Positions 24,268 to 36,473 of a stretch of DNA of 64,000 nt are shown here, piece after piece. Origin of the DNA: Avena insularis (taxonomy: Eukaryota; Streptophyta; Magnoliopsida; Poales; Poaceae). Within the stretch, counting starts at the first letter, position 1. Each line of letters begins with the position of its first letter. The notes below the pieces were generated by a model. It worked only from the letters and a program-made list of their open reading frames with translations. It made no database searches and was not told where the DNA came from. The translations under genes were made by a program, and so were the position numbers. The stretch spans positions 261,249,480 through 261,313,479 of the forward strand of contig CM042687.1 in assembly GCA_023614405.1 (NCBI GenBank), read 5' to 3'.

Positions 24268-25622
24268 ACGCTAGTACCGACCAAGGATACGAGGAGGAAG
24301 GAGGATACTACGAAGAAGAAGCCGAGGAGAACTTCAACCACTGCTCTGCACAAGGCAAGCTTATACTGATATTGTGCAAGCCTTATTAACTAAGTGTACC
24401 AATGCAAGCTAACCCTTGCAAGATACCCTACTGATGCCACAAACCCCTACTTGTTACTATGCCCACCATATGTCATAAGCCTATGTGATCATATCCACTT
24501 GACAAACCAATCCTAGTTTTATTTGCAAGCATCTTACTTTATTTTCTTTATCAAAGCTTACTTAGAGTCTACTTAAGAGTTTGGTAGATATTATACAGTT
24601 GTCTGAAGGTTGCATAAAGAGCATAAAATTTGGCCTAAGTTAGAAACCTTGATATCATCCTAAGATATAAGGTTGTACTTAGTTGAAACTCCACTAGTTT
24701 ACCACCCCTCCTTAGTACTACCCCACTTATAGATGCTAGTGCTAAGCATAAAACTGGATCAACTTTTAGATGGGAATACTTGGTGGAAAAATGATTATGA
24801 AAACCTTGGAATGATGGATCATTCTATTGAAATGTTTTGGACATGTGTTTCCAAATACTTGATGATTTTGGTGATGAAAATATTGAGGCATGAGCCTTCG
24901 CCCTTTATAAAACTGATGGTTGTCTGGATGCGATACCATTCCAATTTTATCGTACAACCACAATACCCGAAGATTGGGTAGGGCTTGACTGGAAACTTAT
25001 ATACCTTAGTATTAGTTCCCTCACGGCCAAGGTCTGAGCTGAGGCTACCTTGTGAAGATTGTCCACCTTTGCAGTACCCAAGATGACAGTTGGTCATGGT
25101 TGGGAGGCCAAACTCACAGGAGAGGTGCTTATACTAGGGCGTGTAATTGAAAGGTTTTGGATTGATTATCCGCATACTGAGTATGGTGAATTCAGGATTT
25201 GTTCCTGACGGATGTATCGAATGTTGTGGTGAAAGTGTACAATCTCTACAGAGTGTCAAACTATTCGAATAGTCGCGTTATGGATTATGGACAATTGGCC
25301 ATATCCCCGTCAGACTTTTCAAAATGACTTGTGAAATTAATTGAGACTTTGACTTGACCACAACAGAGTTGTGATATGAGTTACAAGATCCCACTTAGGA
25401 GTTATAAAATTGTGACTAGCTTTGGAACTGAGTAGAGATAAATCTAGCTTTTGCAAAACAACCCTAGAGCCTAGTGTCCCATTATCCAAAAAACCCTTAC
25501 CTGTTAGTATTAGTTTGCGAGTACTTAAAGAGTACTCATAGCTTTGTCCCTGGCTATTGCCATGGCCAGACTATGAAGAGGAGTACCTGGAAGATGGACC
25601 CCAGGAAGGTTACGACAACTAG
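24268..25622 (+). other. Candidate spliced acidic mini-ORF inside the Gypsy LTR
   Basis: Exon 24268-24354 follows an acceptor (TTCATAG) and ends AAG/GCAAGC, a good match to the GC-AG intron donor consensus. Exon 25570-25622 follows TGGCCAG. Joined, they keep one frame to TAG at 25620. Motifs are GYEEEGGYYEEE in the first exon and YEEEYLEDGPQEGYDN in the second, the same acidic Tyr/Glu style on both sides of the proposed intron. The 3' LTR keeps both parts (about 34155-34241 and 35453-35510) in frame. No ATG was found upstream in a convincing exon. It could be a captured exon pair or part of an unrecognised leader protein. Confidence 0.35.
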
Positions 25623-25888
25623 GATCATCTCCCATCGTCAGCATTGCCTGTGACCCCGAAGATGGAGCTTCGCCTACGCTACCGTTACTATTACATATTC
25701 CGCTACTTGAAGTTGTATTAAGAACTAGATCATGAGATCCTTATTTGTGTAAGACCTTATATATGGTTTGTAATGGATGATGTACTGTGGTATCCAATTC
25801 TGTTATGTCTCGCAAAAATGGTAATCCTGGGATTGCGATGTATGGCATAACAGGCATCTAGGATTGAAAAATCCGGGTGTTGACAAGT

Positions 25889-25900
25889 TGGTATCAGAGC
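25889..25900 (+). promoter_or_regulatory. Primer binding site, initiator tRNA-Met (Gypsy)
   Basis: TGGTATCAGAGC three bases after the 5' LTR end. Confidence 0.9.
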
Positions 25901-26115
25901 CATCCTGACCATAGGAGACCCTAGTTAGACTGGACGTTTGAACCAAAAACTTAGTTTCAAAACCCAAGAAAAAAATATTTGCAAAAACTTATGCTCATTC
26001 TTATCCCTTTGATTCCTTTCAAAAAAATTCATGTTCCTCAAAAACTCTTGTAAAATACATAAAATTTTGACACACTTGATCACCCTGCTAATCTACTCAT
26101 CCTCTATTTTTATAG

Positions 26116-26906
26116 ATGGACGTGAAGTACATCAAGTTTCATCAGTTGGGGAATGGAGGAGACCTTATCTTTGAGAGGGATTTGGACCAGCTTTCGGAAC
26201 TTCTGGAGCGTCCGCACCCCGAGTTCTTCGGAGCTCAGCTGAATGATCAAGGAGGAGAAGATCTGCAGTGGCTAATTGTTACAAGTCTTAGAGGAAAGAT
26301 TGAACCTCCCACTGCGGAAGGAATTCAGTTTACCTTAAGAGAGAACAACTGGCTTGATGGACTTGCCAGAGCAATGCAGGAAGCTTTTTCCCGTCTGTGT
26401 GGGCAGAGCATCAATCAGATCAAGGGTACTCGCTTTGAGTTTTTCCCAAGGCGTGATGCAAATGGACAACCACTGGAAGCCCCATACCATCCCGAGCTGA
26501 AGACTCAATTGGACCACCTTAGCTTCATGATGTATGATCGTCAGCAGGAGTTGGACAACTACAGTGACTACTGCAACCACAAGTCCGCCATCATCAAGAC
26601 GAAGGATCAGACCATCGCCATGCTAGCAAAGGATCGCAAGTCTCGCCGCCGTCAGCTCGACAAGAAGGAGCGCATTATTGCCCGTCTTACATACGCATCT
26701 CATCTTTGGAGACCATCCACGAGAGAGACATGCAGTTGGAGGAAAGGGAGAATGCCGGAGAGGATCTTCGTGGAGACCCTTACTCCTATCTCAGCGATGA
26801 CGATGATTTTCTGGAGGATCAGGCCATGGACTTTTTCACCGATGAGGATGATTTCGCCTTCATCGATGATGATGAAGATGATGAAGCCACAGACTCCGAG
26901 GAGTAG
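26116..26906 (+). pseudogene. Pre-gag ORF of Gypsy element, unknown function
   Basis: ATG at 26116 (MDVKYIKFHQLGNGGDLIFE) lies 216 bp after the primer site and in sense orientation. About 190 residues read cleanly: a globular-looking N-terminal part, then a charged, probably coiled segment (KTKDQTIAMLAKDRKSRRR, KKERIIARL). Near 26693-26705 a single-base shift moves the frame. The true C-terminus appears to be frame 26706-26906: METIHERDMQLEEREN, then a very acidic tail with D/E runs (SDDDDFLEDQ, DDDEDDE) to a stop at 26904. Extra ORFs ahead of gag are known in some plant Gypsy lineages, but I cannot assign this one to a family. No enzyme motif is visible. Confidence 0.6.
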
Positions 26907-27143
26907 TAGCGCTTGAGCACTAGCGTAGTGAGTAGTATGCGTTCCCACTGTATCGTAGATTCCATAATGGTTCTTAAAACCATCTGTTTTTCTTTGTTGT
27001 GGTGTGTGTTGTACTGTGTGCTATGAAGGAATGAATGAAAAAGCAAGTTGCTAGAAAAATCTGAGTCAAACCTTTAAAACTTCTCAAAACCCCAGAAACC
27101 TTAGAAACTTCCCTCTTTTCTCATGATCTACCTCAATCTTCAG

Positions 27144-30100
27144 ATGCCACGCGGAGAAAGTGGTTCAGCTCCAGACCCAATGTTGCAGATTCTGCAAATG
27201 TTGACTTCTGACCGCGAAGCTGAAAGAGCGGAACGTCAAGCCAACCTAGCCACTCTGCAGCAGATAGCCCAGCTTGCCCAGAACAACTAGGGCCATGGAA
27301 ATCAGGACAACCACGGATCTAAAGTCATGAATTTTCAGAATACCAACCCACCTGGTTTCACTAAGTCAGAAGAACCCCTAGATGCCGATGATTGGCTGCA
27401 AACCATGGAAAATAACTTAGAAGTTGTAGGAGTAGAAGCCAACGAGAAAGTTCTATTTGCCACCCATTATCTAGCCGGAGATGCCAGGGCATGGTGGAAC
27501 AGTGTTCGCGCAATGACCGGAGGCCAGATGATGACCTGGGAGGAGTTCAAGGTCAAGTTTAGCAGAACCCATGTGCCACCAGGTTTGATCAAGAGAATGA
27601 GAGACGAGTTCAGAGATCTGAAGCAAGGAAGGATGACCGTAGTGGAATACCGTGACAATTTTTTTTCATTATCTAGGTATGCCCCGGATGAGATCGACAC
27701 GGAGGCCAAGAAGAAAGAAAGATTCCTGAATGGTCTGCATGACGAGATGCAGACAGTGTTAGTCAATATTCCCTTTGCGAATATTGAAGCCCTTGTCGAC
27801 TCTGCTATCCAGATGGAAGGAAAGATCAACCAAGCCAATGAGAACCGCAAGCGTCGCATGATGCACCAACCAGGAACCCATCAGACCCCAAAGTATCGCC
27901 CCAACCCATCTCCAGGATTTGCCCCAAGAACCAACAGACCCCCTATGACCCATCCGACCTATCCCAACCGTGGAAACCCTAGACCCGGAGGAAATCACAA
28001 CAACCCCGGCCACTCTAGCAATTTCATCCGTGCCCAACCTAAGTTCAATGCCAACAATGCTACCGCCAACACCAACACTGCCCCGAGGACTGGAAGCAAT
28101 GCTGTGCCTGTAGCGGCCAAAGACAATTCGCAAGTGACCTGTTATGACTGTGGAAATAAAGGCCACTATTCCAACGAGTTCCCCAACAAGAAGAATGCTA
28201 CGGCCCCCAATACCAATGTCCCAGCTCAACAACAGCGTCGTGTTCAGCCAGGGAGAAGATTTGCCCCAGGGAATTCGCTCAACCACAACGGTCGTCTTTT
28301 TCTCATGCATGCTGAAGAAGCTCAGGAAGCGCCAGACGTCGTGTTGGGTATGTTTTCTGTTAATTCAGTACTTGCAAGAGTGTTGTTTGACTCTGGTGCA
28401 TCGCATTCATTTATCACCGAAGAATTTGCATGCACTAGTAAAAATCAACCAACCAAATTGAAGCATGTGATGATTGTTCAAATTCCCGGATCAACCACCA
28501 AGGCTAGGCAAATTTGCAAAGCCGTCCGTATCCGAATCCATGGCATAGATTTTTATGCTAATCTGATAGTACTCGGAACTAAAGGTTTGGAAGTAGTACT
28601 AGGAATGGATTGGATGTCCAAACATAAGGGATTGATTGACTGTGCTAAGAAAGCCATCACCATGACCAATACCGCCGGAATATCAGTCGAGCATATATCT
28701 GAAACCTTACCTCGCCAATTCAAGTGTAACAAGAGTCTAGCCCAACCTACCATTGACCATGTTCGGATAGTCTGTGAATACCCCGATGTATTTCCAGATG
28801 TTTTGCCCGGTATGCCCCCAGATCGGGATATCGAGTTTATCATTGAACTAATCCCCGGAACAGGACCCATAGCTCAGAGACCCTATAGTATGAACCCATC
28901 AGAGTTAGAAGAACTGAAAAAGCAACTGGATTCCTTGTTGGAAATCGGATTGATTCAACCCAGTGCGTCACCATGGAGATCACCTGTCTTGTTTGTGGAC
29001 AAGAAAGATGGAGATAACCGTTTGTGTACGGATTATCGAAAGTTGAATGATGTCACCATCAAAAACAAGTACCCCTTGCCCAAGATATAAGATTTCTTTG
29101 ATCAGTTGACCGGTGCCCAGGTGTTTTCTAAGATTTATCTTAGAACTGGTTATCATCAACTCAAGATTCATGCAGAGGATATTCCAAAGACTGCCTTTAC
29201 CACCATATATGGATTGTATGAGTATACAGTCATGTCTTTTGGATTAACCAATGCACCCGCTTATTTCATGAACCTCATGAATAAGATTTTTATGGACTTC
29301 CTGGATAAGTTTGTCGTTGTTTTCATTGATGACATTCTGATTTATTCCAAATCAGAAGAAGAACATGAGCTACACCTAAGGACCATTCTTGGAACCCTTA
29401 GAGAGCATCAGTTGTATGCAAAGTTTAGCAAATGTGAATTCTGGTTACAGGAGGTAGGATTCCTCGGTCACATTGTATCAGCCAGAGGAATTGGCGTTGA
29501 CCCTGCCAAAGTGAAAGATGTAGAAGATTGGCAAGCCCCAACCACTCAAACCCAAGTTTGTGCTTTTCTCGGATTGGCGGGATATTACCGCAAATTCGTA
29601 GAAGGATTCTCTAGTATCGCCAGACCCATGACCCAATTGCTGAAGAAAGACAAGAAGTTTGAATGGACCGACAAATGTGAAGCGAGTTTTCAAGAACTCA
29701 AGAGGAGATTGATTTCAGCCCCAATCTTGACCATGCCAGATATCACGAAGCCCTTCGATGTGTATTGTGACGCATCCAAGATCGGTCTCGGATGTGTGCT
29801 AATGCAAGAAGGCAGAGTTATATCTTATCTATATCGACAACTGAAGTAACATGAGCAAAACTACCCAACCCATGACCTCGAACTCGCAGCCGTAGTTCTA
29901 GCCCTGAAAACATGGAGACATTACCTAATGGGAAACCGTTGTGAGATTTATTCGGATCACAAGAGCCTAAAGTATATATTCACTCAGAAGGAGCTGAATA
30001 TGAGGCAGAGAAGATGGATTGAGCTAATCAAGGATTATGATCTGGACATTCACTATCACCCTGGTAAAGCCAACGTGGTAGCCGATGCCCTTAGCAGATT

Positions 30101-31667
30101 GCTATGCCGCTTGAACTCCATGATTTTGAAGGAGCAACCAAGTTTGCACAAGGAGATGAAAGATTTTCGAATGGAATTAGTAAGTGAAGGATTTTTGGCT
30201 AGTATAGAACTCCAGCCCACTTTGATCAGTCAGATTAAAGAGGCGCAGAAGGGAAACGCTAGTATCGACGGAATCAAGCGTCGTATCGGTAGAGGCAAGG
30301 TACCCTGATTCACAGAAGATGAAGAAGGAGTTTTGTGGTACAAAGGACGCCTTTGTGTACCAGCGGATTCTGAGTTGAAAGAAGTTATCTTGAAGGAGGC
30401 TCATGATACTCTTTATTCTATTCATCCCGGAGGAACTAGGATGTATCAAGATTTAAAGGAGCAATTTTGGTGGCATAAGATGAAGAGAGAAATCGGAAGC
30501 TATATCGCCAAGTGTGATATATGTCAGCGAGTCAAGGCAGGACATCAAAGACCCGCTGGATTGTTGCAACCTTTGCAGATTCCGGAATTGAAATGGGATT
30601 CAGTAGGAATGGACTTTATCACTGGACTGCCTACTTCTAGTAGGGGAAATGACTCTATTTGGGTCATAGTGGATAGATTGTCCAAAGTCGCCCATTTCTT
30701 GCCCGTCAAAACCACCTATCAGAGTTTGAAACTAGCGGAGTTGTACATCGCTAGAATCGTTAGTTTGCACGGAGTCCCTAAGAACATAGTATCGGATTGA
30801 GGAACTCAGTTTACCTCGAGATTCTGGAAGAAAGTTCAAGAAGGTTTAGGAACCCGCCTAGATTTCAGTACCACGTATCACCCTCAGACCGATGGACAAA
30901 CGCAGCGAGTAAATCAAATACTCGAAGATATGCTGAGAGCATGTGTGTTAGAATATGGATCCAAGTGGGAAGACTGTCTGCCTTTCGCAGAATTTTCCTA
31001 TAATAACAGTTATCAAGCCAGTTTGCAAATGGCCCCATTTGAATTCATGTACGGAAGGAAGTGTCGCACCCCTTTGAACTGGTCGGAAGTAGGAGAGAGT
31101 CATATTTTTGGACCCGACATCCTTCGAGAAGCAGAAGAGAAGGTTCACAAGATTCATGAGCACCTCAAGACCGCCCAATCCCGACAGAAGAGTTACACCG
31201 ACAAGAGACGTCGAGACCTCGCCTTCAACATAGGAGATTTTGTTTATCTGAAAGTGTCGCCATTGAAGGGAATGCAGCGTTTCCAACTCAAAGGAAAGTT
31301 AGCCCCCAGATATATCGGACCTTTCAAAAATTTGAATCATCGAGGAGAAGTATCGTACCAATTAGAGCTACCCAAAGAGATGTCAGCGGTGCACAATGTG
31401 TTCCATATCTCGTTACTTTGCAAGTGTCTCGAAGTCCCCGAGAAGACCAAAGTGTTCAAGAATATCGACCACCAGACCATAGAGATCAACGATGACCTGA
31501 CCTATCCCGAAGTACCCATCCGTATTTTGGAAGAAGCTTTTGGAACTACCTGAACCCGAAGCATCAAGTTTCTCAAAATTCAGTGGAGCAACCACACAGA
31601 AGAGGAAGCTACCTAGGAGCGCGAAGATCACATCAGGATGGAGTTTCCCGATCTCTTCAAATCCTAG
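27144..31667 (+). pseudogene. gag-pol: Gypsy gag-pol polyprotein, broken only by stop codons
   Basis: One frame of about 1,508 codons from ATG 27144 (MPRGESGSAPDP). Retrotrans_gag covers about 27380-27760 ([21 protein letters not shown]). The zinc knuckle at 28140 reads [14 protein letters not shown], its last Cys replaced by Phe. Protease [10 protein letters not shown] is at 28385. RT covers about 28950-29480, catalytic FIDD near 29325. RNase H starts about 29763 ([11 protein letters not shown]). Integrase has an HHCC finger about 30396-30545, WDSVGMDFI at 30595, SD-stop-GTQF at 30792 and a Glu near 30920. A chromodomain-like tail ends at 31667. Stops: 27288 TAG, 29088 TAA, 29847 TAA, 30306 TGA, 30798 TGA, 31551 TGA, 31614 TAG. 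No frameshift was found. Confidence 0.9.
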
Positions 31668-31712
31668 GTAATCTTTTCGTCCTTTTTCAAATCTCGGGAC
31701 GAGATTTTGTTT

Positions 31713-31724
31713 AAGGGGGGAAGG
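31713..31724 (+). other. Polypurine tract of Gypsy
   Basis: AAGGGGGGAAGG two bases before the 3' LTR. Confidence 0.85.
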
Positions 31725-31726
31725 TT

Positions 31727-34700
31727 TGTAACATCCCAAAAATACCAAACTTGGATCATCAATTTCTATCCTCAAAATTTAGGGTTAACAAAAACCTTGC
31801 TAAATAAAATTATGAATGCATGCATATGTGTATGCATTGATTTTGAAATTCTTTTAAACCACCTTGTTTGTGTGATCCTTTGCTTGTATAATGTTTCTTA
31901 GGTGAAATAAACATCATCTAAAACATTTCCCACACTTTTCCTAAAGACAAGTAAATCGAAACACATATATGAAATGAATGGTCACTTTGACCAATTTAAC
32001 TCCCATGCCTACTTGGGCTATCTCGAACTTTCAGAACCTAACAGAAACTTTGCTGGATCTTTGAACCCCTTGATTATACTCATAACAGAGTATCAAGGCC
32101 CACTTTGTGATCATCCAGAAACTTTCAAATGCCTAGTTTAAATGCCAATTCAAAATTGAATCTTCTTCATATGGGAAGATCCCACTTTTTCAAAAACTAC
32201 TCAAACAAGCTCAACTTTAAAAACCCAAGCATCTGCAGACTCACCAGCACCAATCTAGCAAACCCACCAAAAATTATTTCAAAATTCAAAACTTGAGTTC
32301 ATGCGGCCATTTCATCAAACAGGTTGTAGACACAAATCAAACAAACATCAAACACTATTGTGAGCAGTGATTCTTGCCTAACTGGTTCCCCATTTAGCTC
32401 GCACACAACTCAGTAGATCATCTGGAAAGATTAGCCAAGCACTAGCACCACTGTGATCTTGCCATTGTCATCAATGGTGAATAGCCGAGCACCCTCTTGC
32501 CACCCCATAGTCGACAGCAAGCTAGGAGCAGCAGCAAGCCTAGCCAGCATGTCTGGGAGGCAGCCCACCGTCCACTGCCACTCACTGTCCTAGCCGCGAG
32601 CGTTGCCAAGCCCTAGACCACGCGCACAAGCCGCGCCCAAACCACCAGCGACCATGCCGAGCGTGCGCCAGAGCGCCACACTCGACCGAAGCCCACAGAC
32701 CACGCGCCGCCCTCGCCGCGTGCATACACAATCCCCACCGACCAAGGAGACCGCCAGACATCCCCGTTTGCTGCCCCGTGACGCACAGCCACCGCTCGCC
32801 GTTGAAGACTCCACCTCTGCCGCGCAAAGCATCGCCCGTTCCAGACCAAGCCGCACCGTCCCATGCCTCGAAACCATGTCGTTGAGCATCGCCAGGAGAC
32901 ACAGCACCGTCCCCTACCTTCGCCCATGCCTTTAGCCGCCTGTAACATCGCCCCCGACGAGCTCACCGTGTGCCCCAACGGTCCCCTCGCTCGACTATAA
33001 ATAGAGGCCACCCCCGCACGATTTCTGCACACCATCTCACTCCCCTCTCCTCACTGATCGTGCCACACCATTCTCAGAGCAAGGCGAGCACCACCTCGCC
33101 AGAATTTCACTAGAGCCTGCCGCTGCTGGAGAAGAAGGGAGCCAGCGATTGGAGCCGCCCAGAGAGCTGCCGACCACCCTGAGTTCGTCGTCGTCGCCGA
33201 TTGTCGTTCGCTGACTTCGCCGACCCTCGCCTCACCGGTGAGCCCCGGCACCCTCTTTGGCAGCTCTAGGTTTTGTTCTCACCGGAGTTGTCTCGCGTCG
33301 ATGATGACTCCCAGCCGTTGGATTAGAATCAGATCGAACGACCCACGTTGCCCCATACCGCTTCGCCCAACCCCGTGTCACTGACGAGTGGGGACACCCA
33401 CTTAAGCAGCCCGCGGGAGCACTGCGCTTAGCAGGCCGGCCCGTTAACTTTTCCCGCGCAGCCCAGTTGTTTGAATTGAATCTTTTTCTTTTTAATTCAA
33501 ACACACTTCTGTACCCATTTTCAAAAATCAACCCAGGTCAATTTAGTGCACCAATTTGAATGAAACCAATTTTATTGGAAAGGACTATGAATGCTGAATC
33601 CAAGCCCGTTGGAATTAAGTCATTTGGATCTATGGATCACCCATGGTAAAAATAACAAGGCAGAAGCTTTTCTGCATTCAAACATTTTTCAAATTTAAAC
33701 CATAATAGCTTTTGAGTTGATTCTAACTCTCAAAAATCACATTTAACCATACCTTTCAGAATATATAAAAATATATAGGTTTACTTGCAGAAATAATGTT
33801 CAAGCAATAAAAGAATGCTACATAAGCATTTTTAGACATATTAATTAAATAGAATAAAAGGGTAAAACCTTATTAAATTGTGACACCACTTTAAATAACA
33901 TTCCCTTGGACTACAATATGTGGTGATGACATGTGTCAACATGATCCCATGTTTAGTTTGGAGAATATTAAATCTTAAGTAGTTTTCAATGAGTAGAAAT
34001 TACTTTTCTAAAAATAAAAGGAATTAAATCAAGCCTTAACCTTGTAATTTTAGAGATGATGCTACATCATCTATAGGACCCTTGTGTGTGATGATTGCAA
34101 GTAGTTAAGTATTGTTTGGTGATTGTGTACCTCATATTTATTCATAGACTCTAGTACCAACCAAGGATACGAGGAGAAAGGAGGATACTACGAAGAAGAA
34201 GCCGAGGAGAACTTCAACCACTGCTCTGCACAAGGCAAGCTTATACTGATATTGTGCAAGCCTTATTAACTAAGTGGACCAATGCAAGATAACCCTTGCA
34301 ACATACCCTACTGATGCCACAAACCCCTACTTGTTACTATGCCCACCATATGTCTTAAGCCTATTTGATCATAACCACTTGACAAACCAATCCTAGTTTT
34401 ATTTGCAAGCTTCTTACTTTATTTTCTTTATCAAAGCTTACTTAGAGTCTACTTAAGAGTTTGGTAGATATTAGACAGTTGTCTGAAGGTTGCATAAAGA
34501 GCATAAAATTTGGCCTAAGTTAGAAACCTTGATATCATCCTAAGATATAAGGTTGTACTTAGTTGAAACTCCACTAGTTTACCACCCCTCCTTAGTACTA
34601 CCCCACTTATAGATGCTAGTGCTAAGCATAAAACTGGATCAACTTTTAGATGGGAATACTTGGTGGAAAAATGATTATGAAAACCTTGGAATGATGGATC

Positions 34701-35768
34701 ATTCTATTGAAATGTTTTGGACATGTGTTTCCAAATACTTGATGATTTTGGTGATGAAAATATTGAGGCATGAGCCTTAGCCCTTTATAAAACTGATGGT
34801 TGTCTGGATGCGATACCATTCCAATTTTACGTACAACCACAATACCCGAAGATTGGGTAGGGCTTGACTGGAAACTTATATACCTTAGTATTAGTTCTCT
34901 CACGGCCAAGGTCTGAGCTGAGGCTACCTTGTGAAGATTGTCCACCTGTGCAGTACCCAAGATGACAGTTTGTCATGGTTGGGAGGCCAAATTCACAGGA
35001 GAGGTGCTTATACTAGGGCGTGTAATTGAAAGGTTAGGATTCATTATCCGCATACTGAGTATGGTGAATTCAGGATTTGTTCCTGACGGATGTATCGAAT
35101 GTTGTGGTGAAAGTGTACAATCTCTGCAGAGTGTCAAACTATTCAAATAGCCGCGTCATGATTATGGACGATTGAGTGGCCATCTTTCCCCGTCAGACTT
35201 TTCAAAATGACTTGTGAAATTAATTGAGACTTTGACTTGACCATAACAGAGTTGTGATATGAGTTACAAGATCCCACTTAGGAGTTATAAAATTGTGACT
35301 AGCTTTAGAACTGAGTAGAGATAAATCTGGCTTTTGCAAAACAACCCTAGAGCCTAGTGTCCCATTATCCAAAAAACCCTTACCTGTTAGTATTAGTTTG
35401 CGAGTACTTAAAGAGTACTCATGGCTTTGTCCCTGGCTATTCCCATGGCCAGACTATGAAGAGGAGTACCTGGAAGATGGACCCCAGGAAGGTTACGACA
35501 ACTAGGATCATCTTCCATCGTCAGCATTGCCTGTGACCCCGAAGATGGAGCTTCGCCTACGCTACCGTTACTATTACGTATTCCGCTGCTTGAAGTTGTA
35601 TTAAGAACTGGATCATGAGATCCTTATTTGTGTAAGACCTTATATATGGTTTGTAATGGATGATGTACTGTGGTATCCAATTCTGTTATGTCTCGCAAAA
35701 ATGGTAATCCTGGGATTGCGATGTATGGCATAACAGGCATCTAGGATTGAAAAATTCGGGTGTTGACA
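31727..35768 (+). repeat. 3' LTR of Gypsy (4042 bp)
   Basis: TGTAACATCCC to GTGTTGACA, followed by GTGGT. TATA box at 32996-33003. It carries about 60 bp (32666-32725) absent from the 5' LTR and differs in small indels in the 33160-33260 segment. The U5 palindrome is altered to CTATTCAAATAG (35139-35150). Confidence 0.92.
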
Positions 35769-36473
35769 GTGGTTATGCATGTGAAATAGAATTCTAGCAA
35801 GGGGTTATTTGTGAATGTTTGTCATCAAAGTAATTGACAAAATTCTGAATAAAATAAAAGAGTTTTATGTAATGAGAGTTTGCATTAAATTTGGTGGAAA
35901 TTTAATGGCATGTTTGTGTGGGATTTTGAGTGGAGGGAATTTAAAGGAATTTTGTGAGTGGAGTGTCCACCCACATGAAGAGGGGAGGGCAAGGGGGCAG
36001 CCCCCATGCGCCGGCCACCCCCTTGGGGTCCCCCCTCCTCCTATAAAAGGCACCCCTCTCCTCACTTCTCACTCACACCTCCTCGTGAAGGATCTCTCTC
36101 CCCCTCTAGAATTTATTCCCCATGGTCTCGGACTAGCGAGATACATGTTCCCGGTGGCTATTCGGCAAGAAAGAGTTGTGCTTCCGCTGCATCGCTGGAG
36201 CGAGGAGGCGGAGGTTGCTCGGTACCTCGAACGTGTGTGCGAGCACGGATGCGCTGCTGATTTGTGGCGCTAGGACTTCCTCTCGATCTTGAGATCGGCA
36301 AGAGATCGTCTACATCAACCACGAGTTGAACTCGTTAAGCTTTGTCAGTCTTCAAGGGTATGTTCTCTACGGATATACATCCGCCCATTGTTTGTATCTA
36401 ATAGATAGATCTTGGTACATAGTTCACATCGTAGGAAAATTTTTGTTTTCTATGATGCGAACCCTACAGGATA

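Larger units (their letters stand above)
21895..25885 (+). repeat. 5' LTR of Gypsy (3991 bp)
   Basis: TGTAACATCCC at 21895 to GTGTTGACA at 25885. AT-rich start, GC-rich promoter and leader (22600-23560), then AT-rich remainder. It aligns with the 3' LTR throughout, with scattered substitutions and several indels, the largest about 60 bp missing after 22826 relative to 32666-32725. A 12-base palindrome CTATTCGAATAG lies at 25261-25272. Confidence 0.92.
21895..35768 (+). mobile_element. Gypsy LTR retrotransposon with chromodomain-like tail and pre-gag ORF
   Basis: 13.9-kb element: LTR 21895-25885, iMet primer site 25889-25900, acidic pre-gag ORF 26116-26906, gag-pol 27144-31667, purine tract 31713-31724, LTR 31727-35768. 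TSD GTGGT on both sides fixes the ends. Domain order protease, RT, RNase H, integrase is Gypsy. The integrase tail (FLKIQWSNHTEEEAT) looks chromodomain-like, suggesting a chromovirus, perhaps Tekay; that is inference. It is the youngest visible layer at this spot, being inside the Copia LTR. Confidence 0.93.
14219..36468 (+). mobile_element. Copia LTR retrotransposon (Angela/BARE/Maximus-like), with Gypsy in its 3' LTR
   Basis: Full element: 5' LTR, iMet primer site, gag, protease, integrase, RT, RNase H in Copia order, purine tract, 3' LTR. The five-base duplication GGATA flanks it (14214-14218 and 36469-36473), so both ends are exact. The LTR start (TGAAGGGAATATGCCCTGAG) and the gag sequence place it near Angela/BARE/Maximus by recognition, not by search. 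Without the Gypsy insertion it is about 8.4 kb. It lies in element B. Confidence 0.93.
20936..36468 (+). repeat. 3' LTR of Copia, split by the Gypsy element
   Basis: Pieces 20936-21894 and 35774-36468 join to a 1654-bp LTR matching the 5' LTR. The join is at GTGGT, duplicated at 21890-21894 and 35769-35773. The second piece holds the TATA box (36042-36048) and ends CCCTACA before the element duplication GGATA. Confidence 0.92.

Noticed and set aside
26335..26580. Antisense ORF over the pre-gag ORF
   Set aside because: Opposite-strand shadow; the sense frame has consistent protein-like composition.
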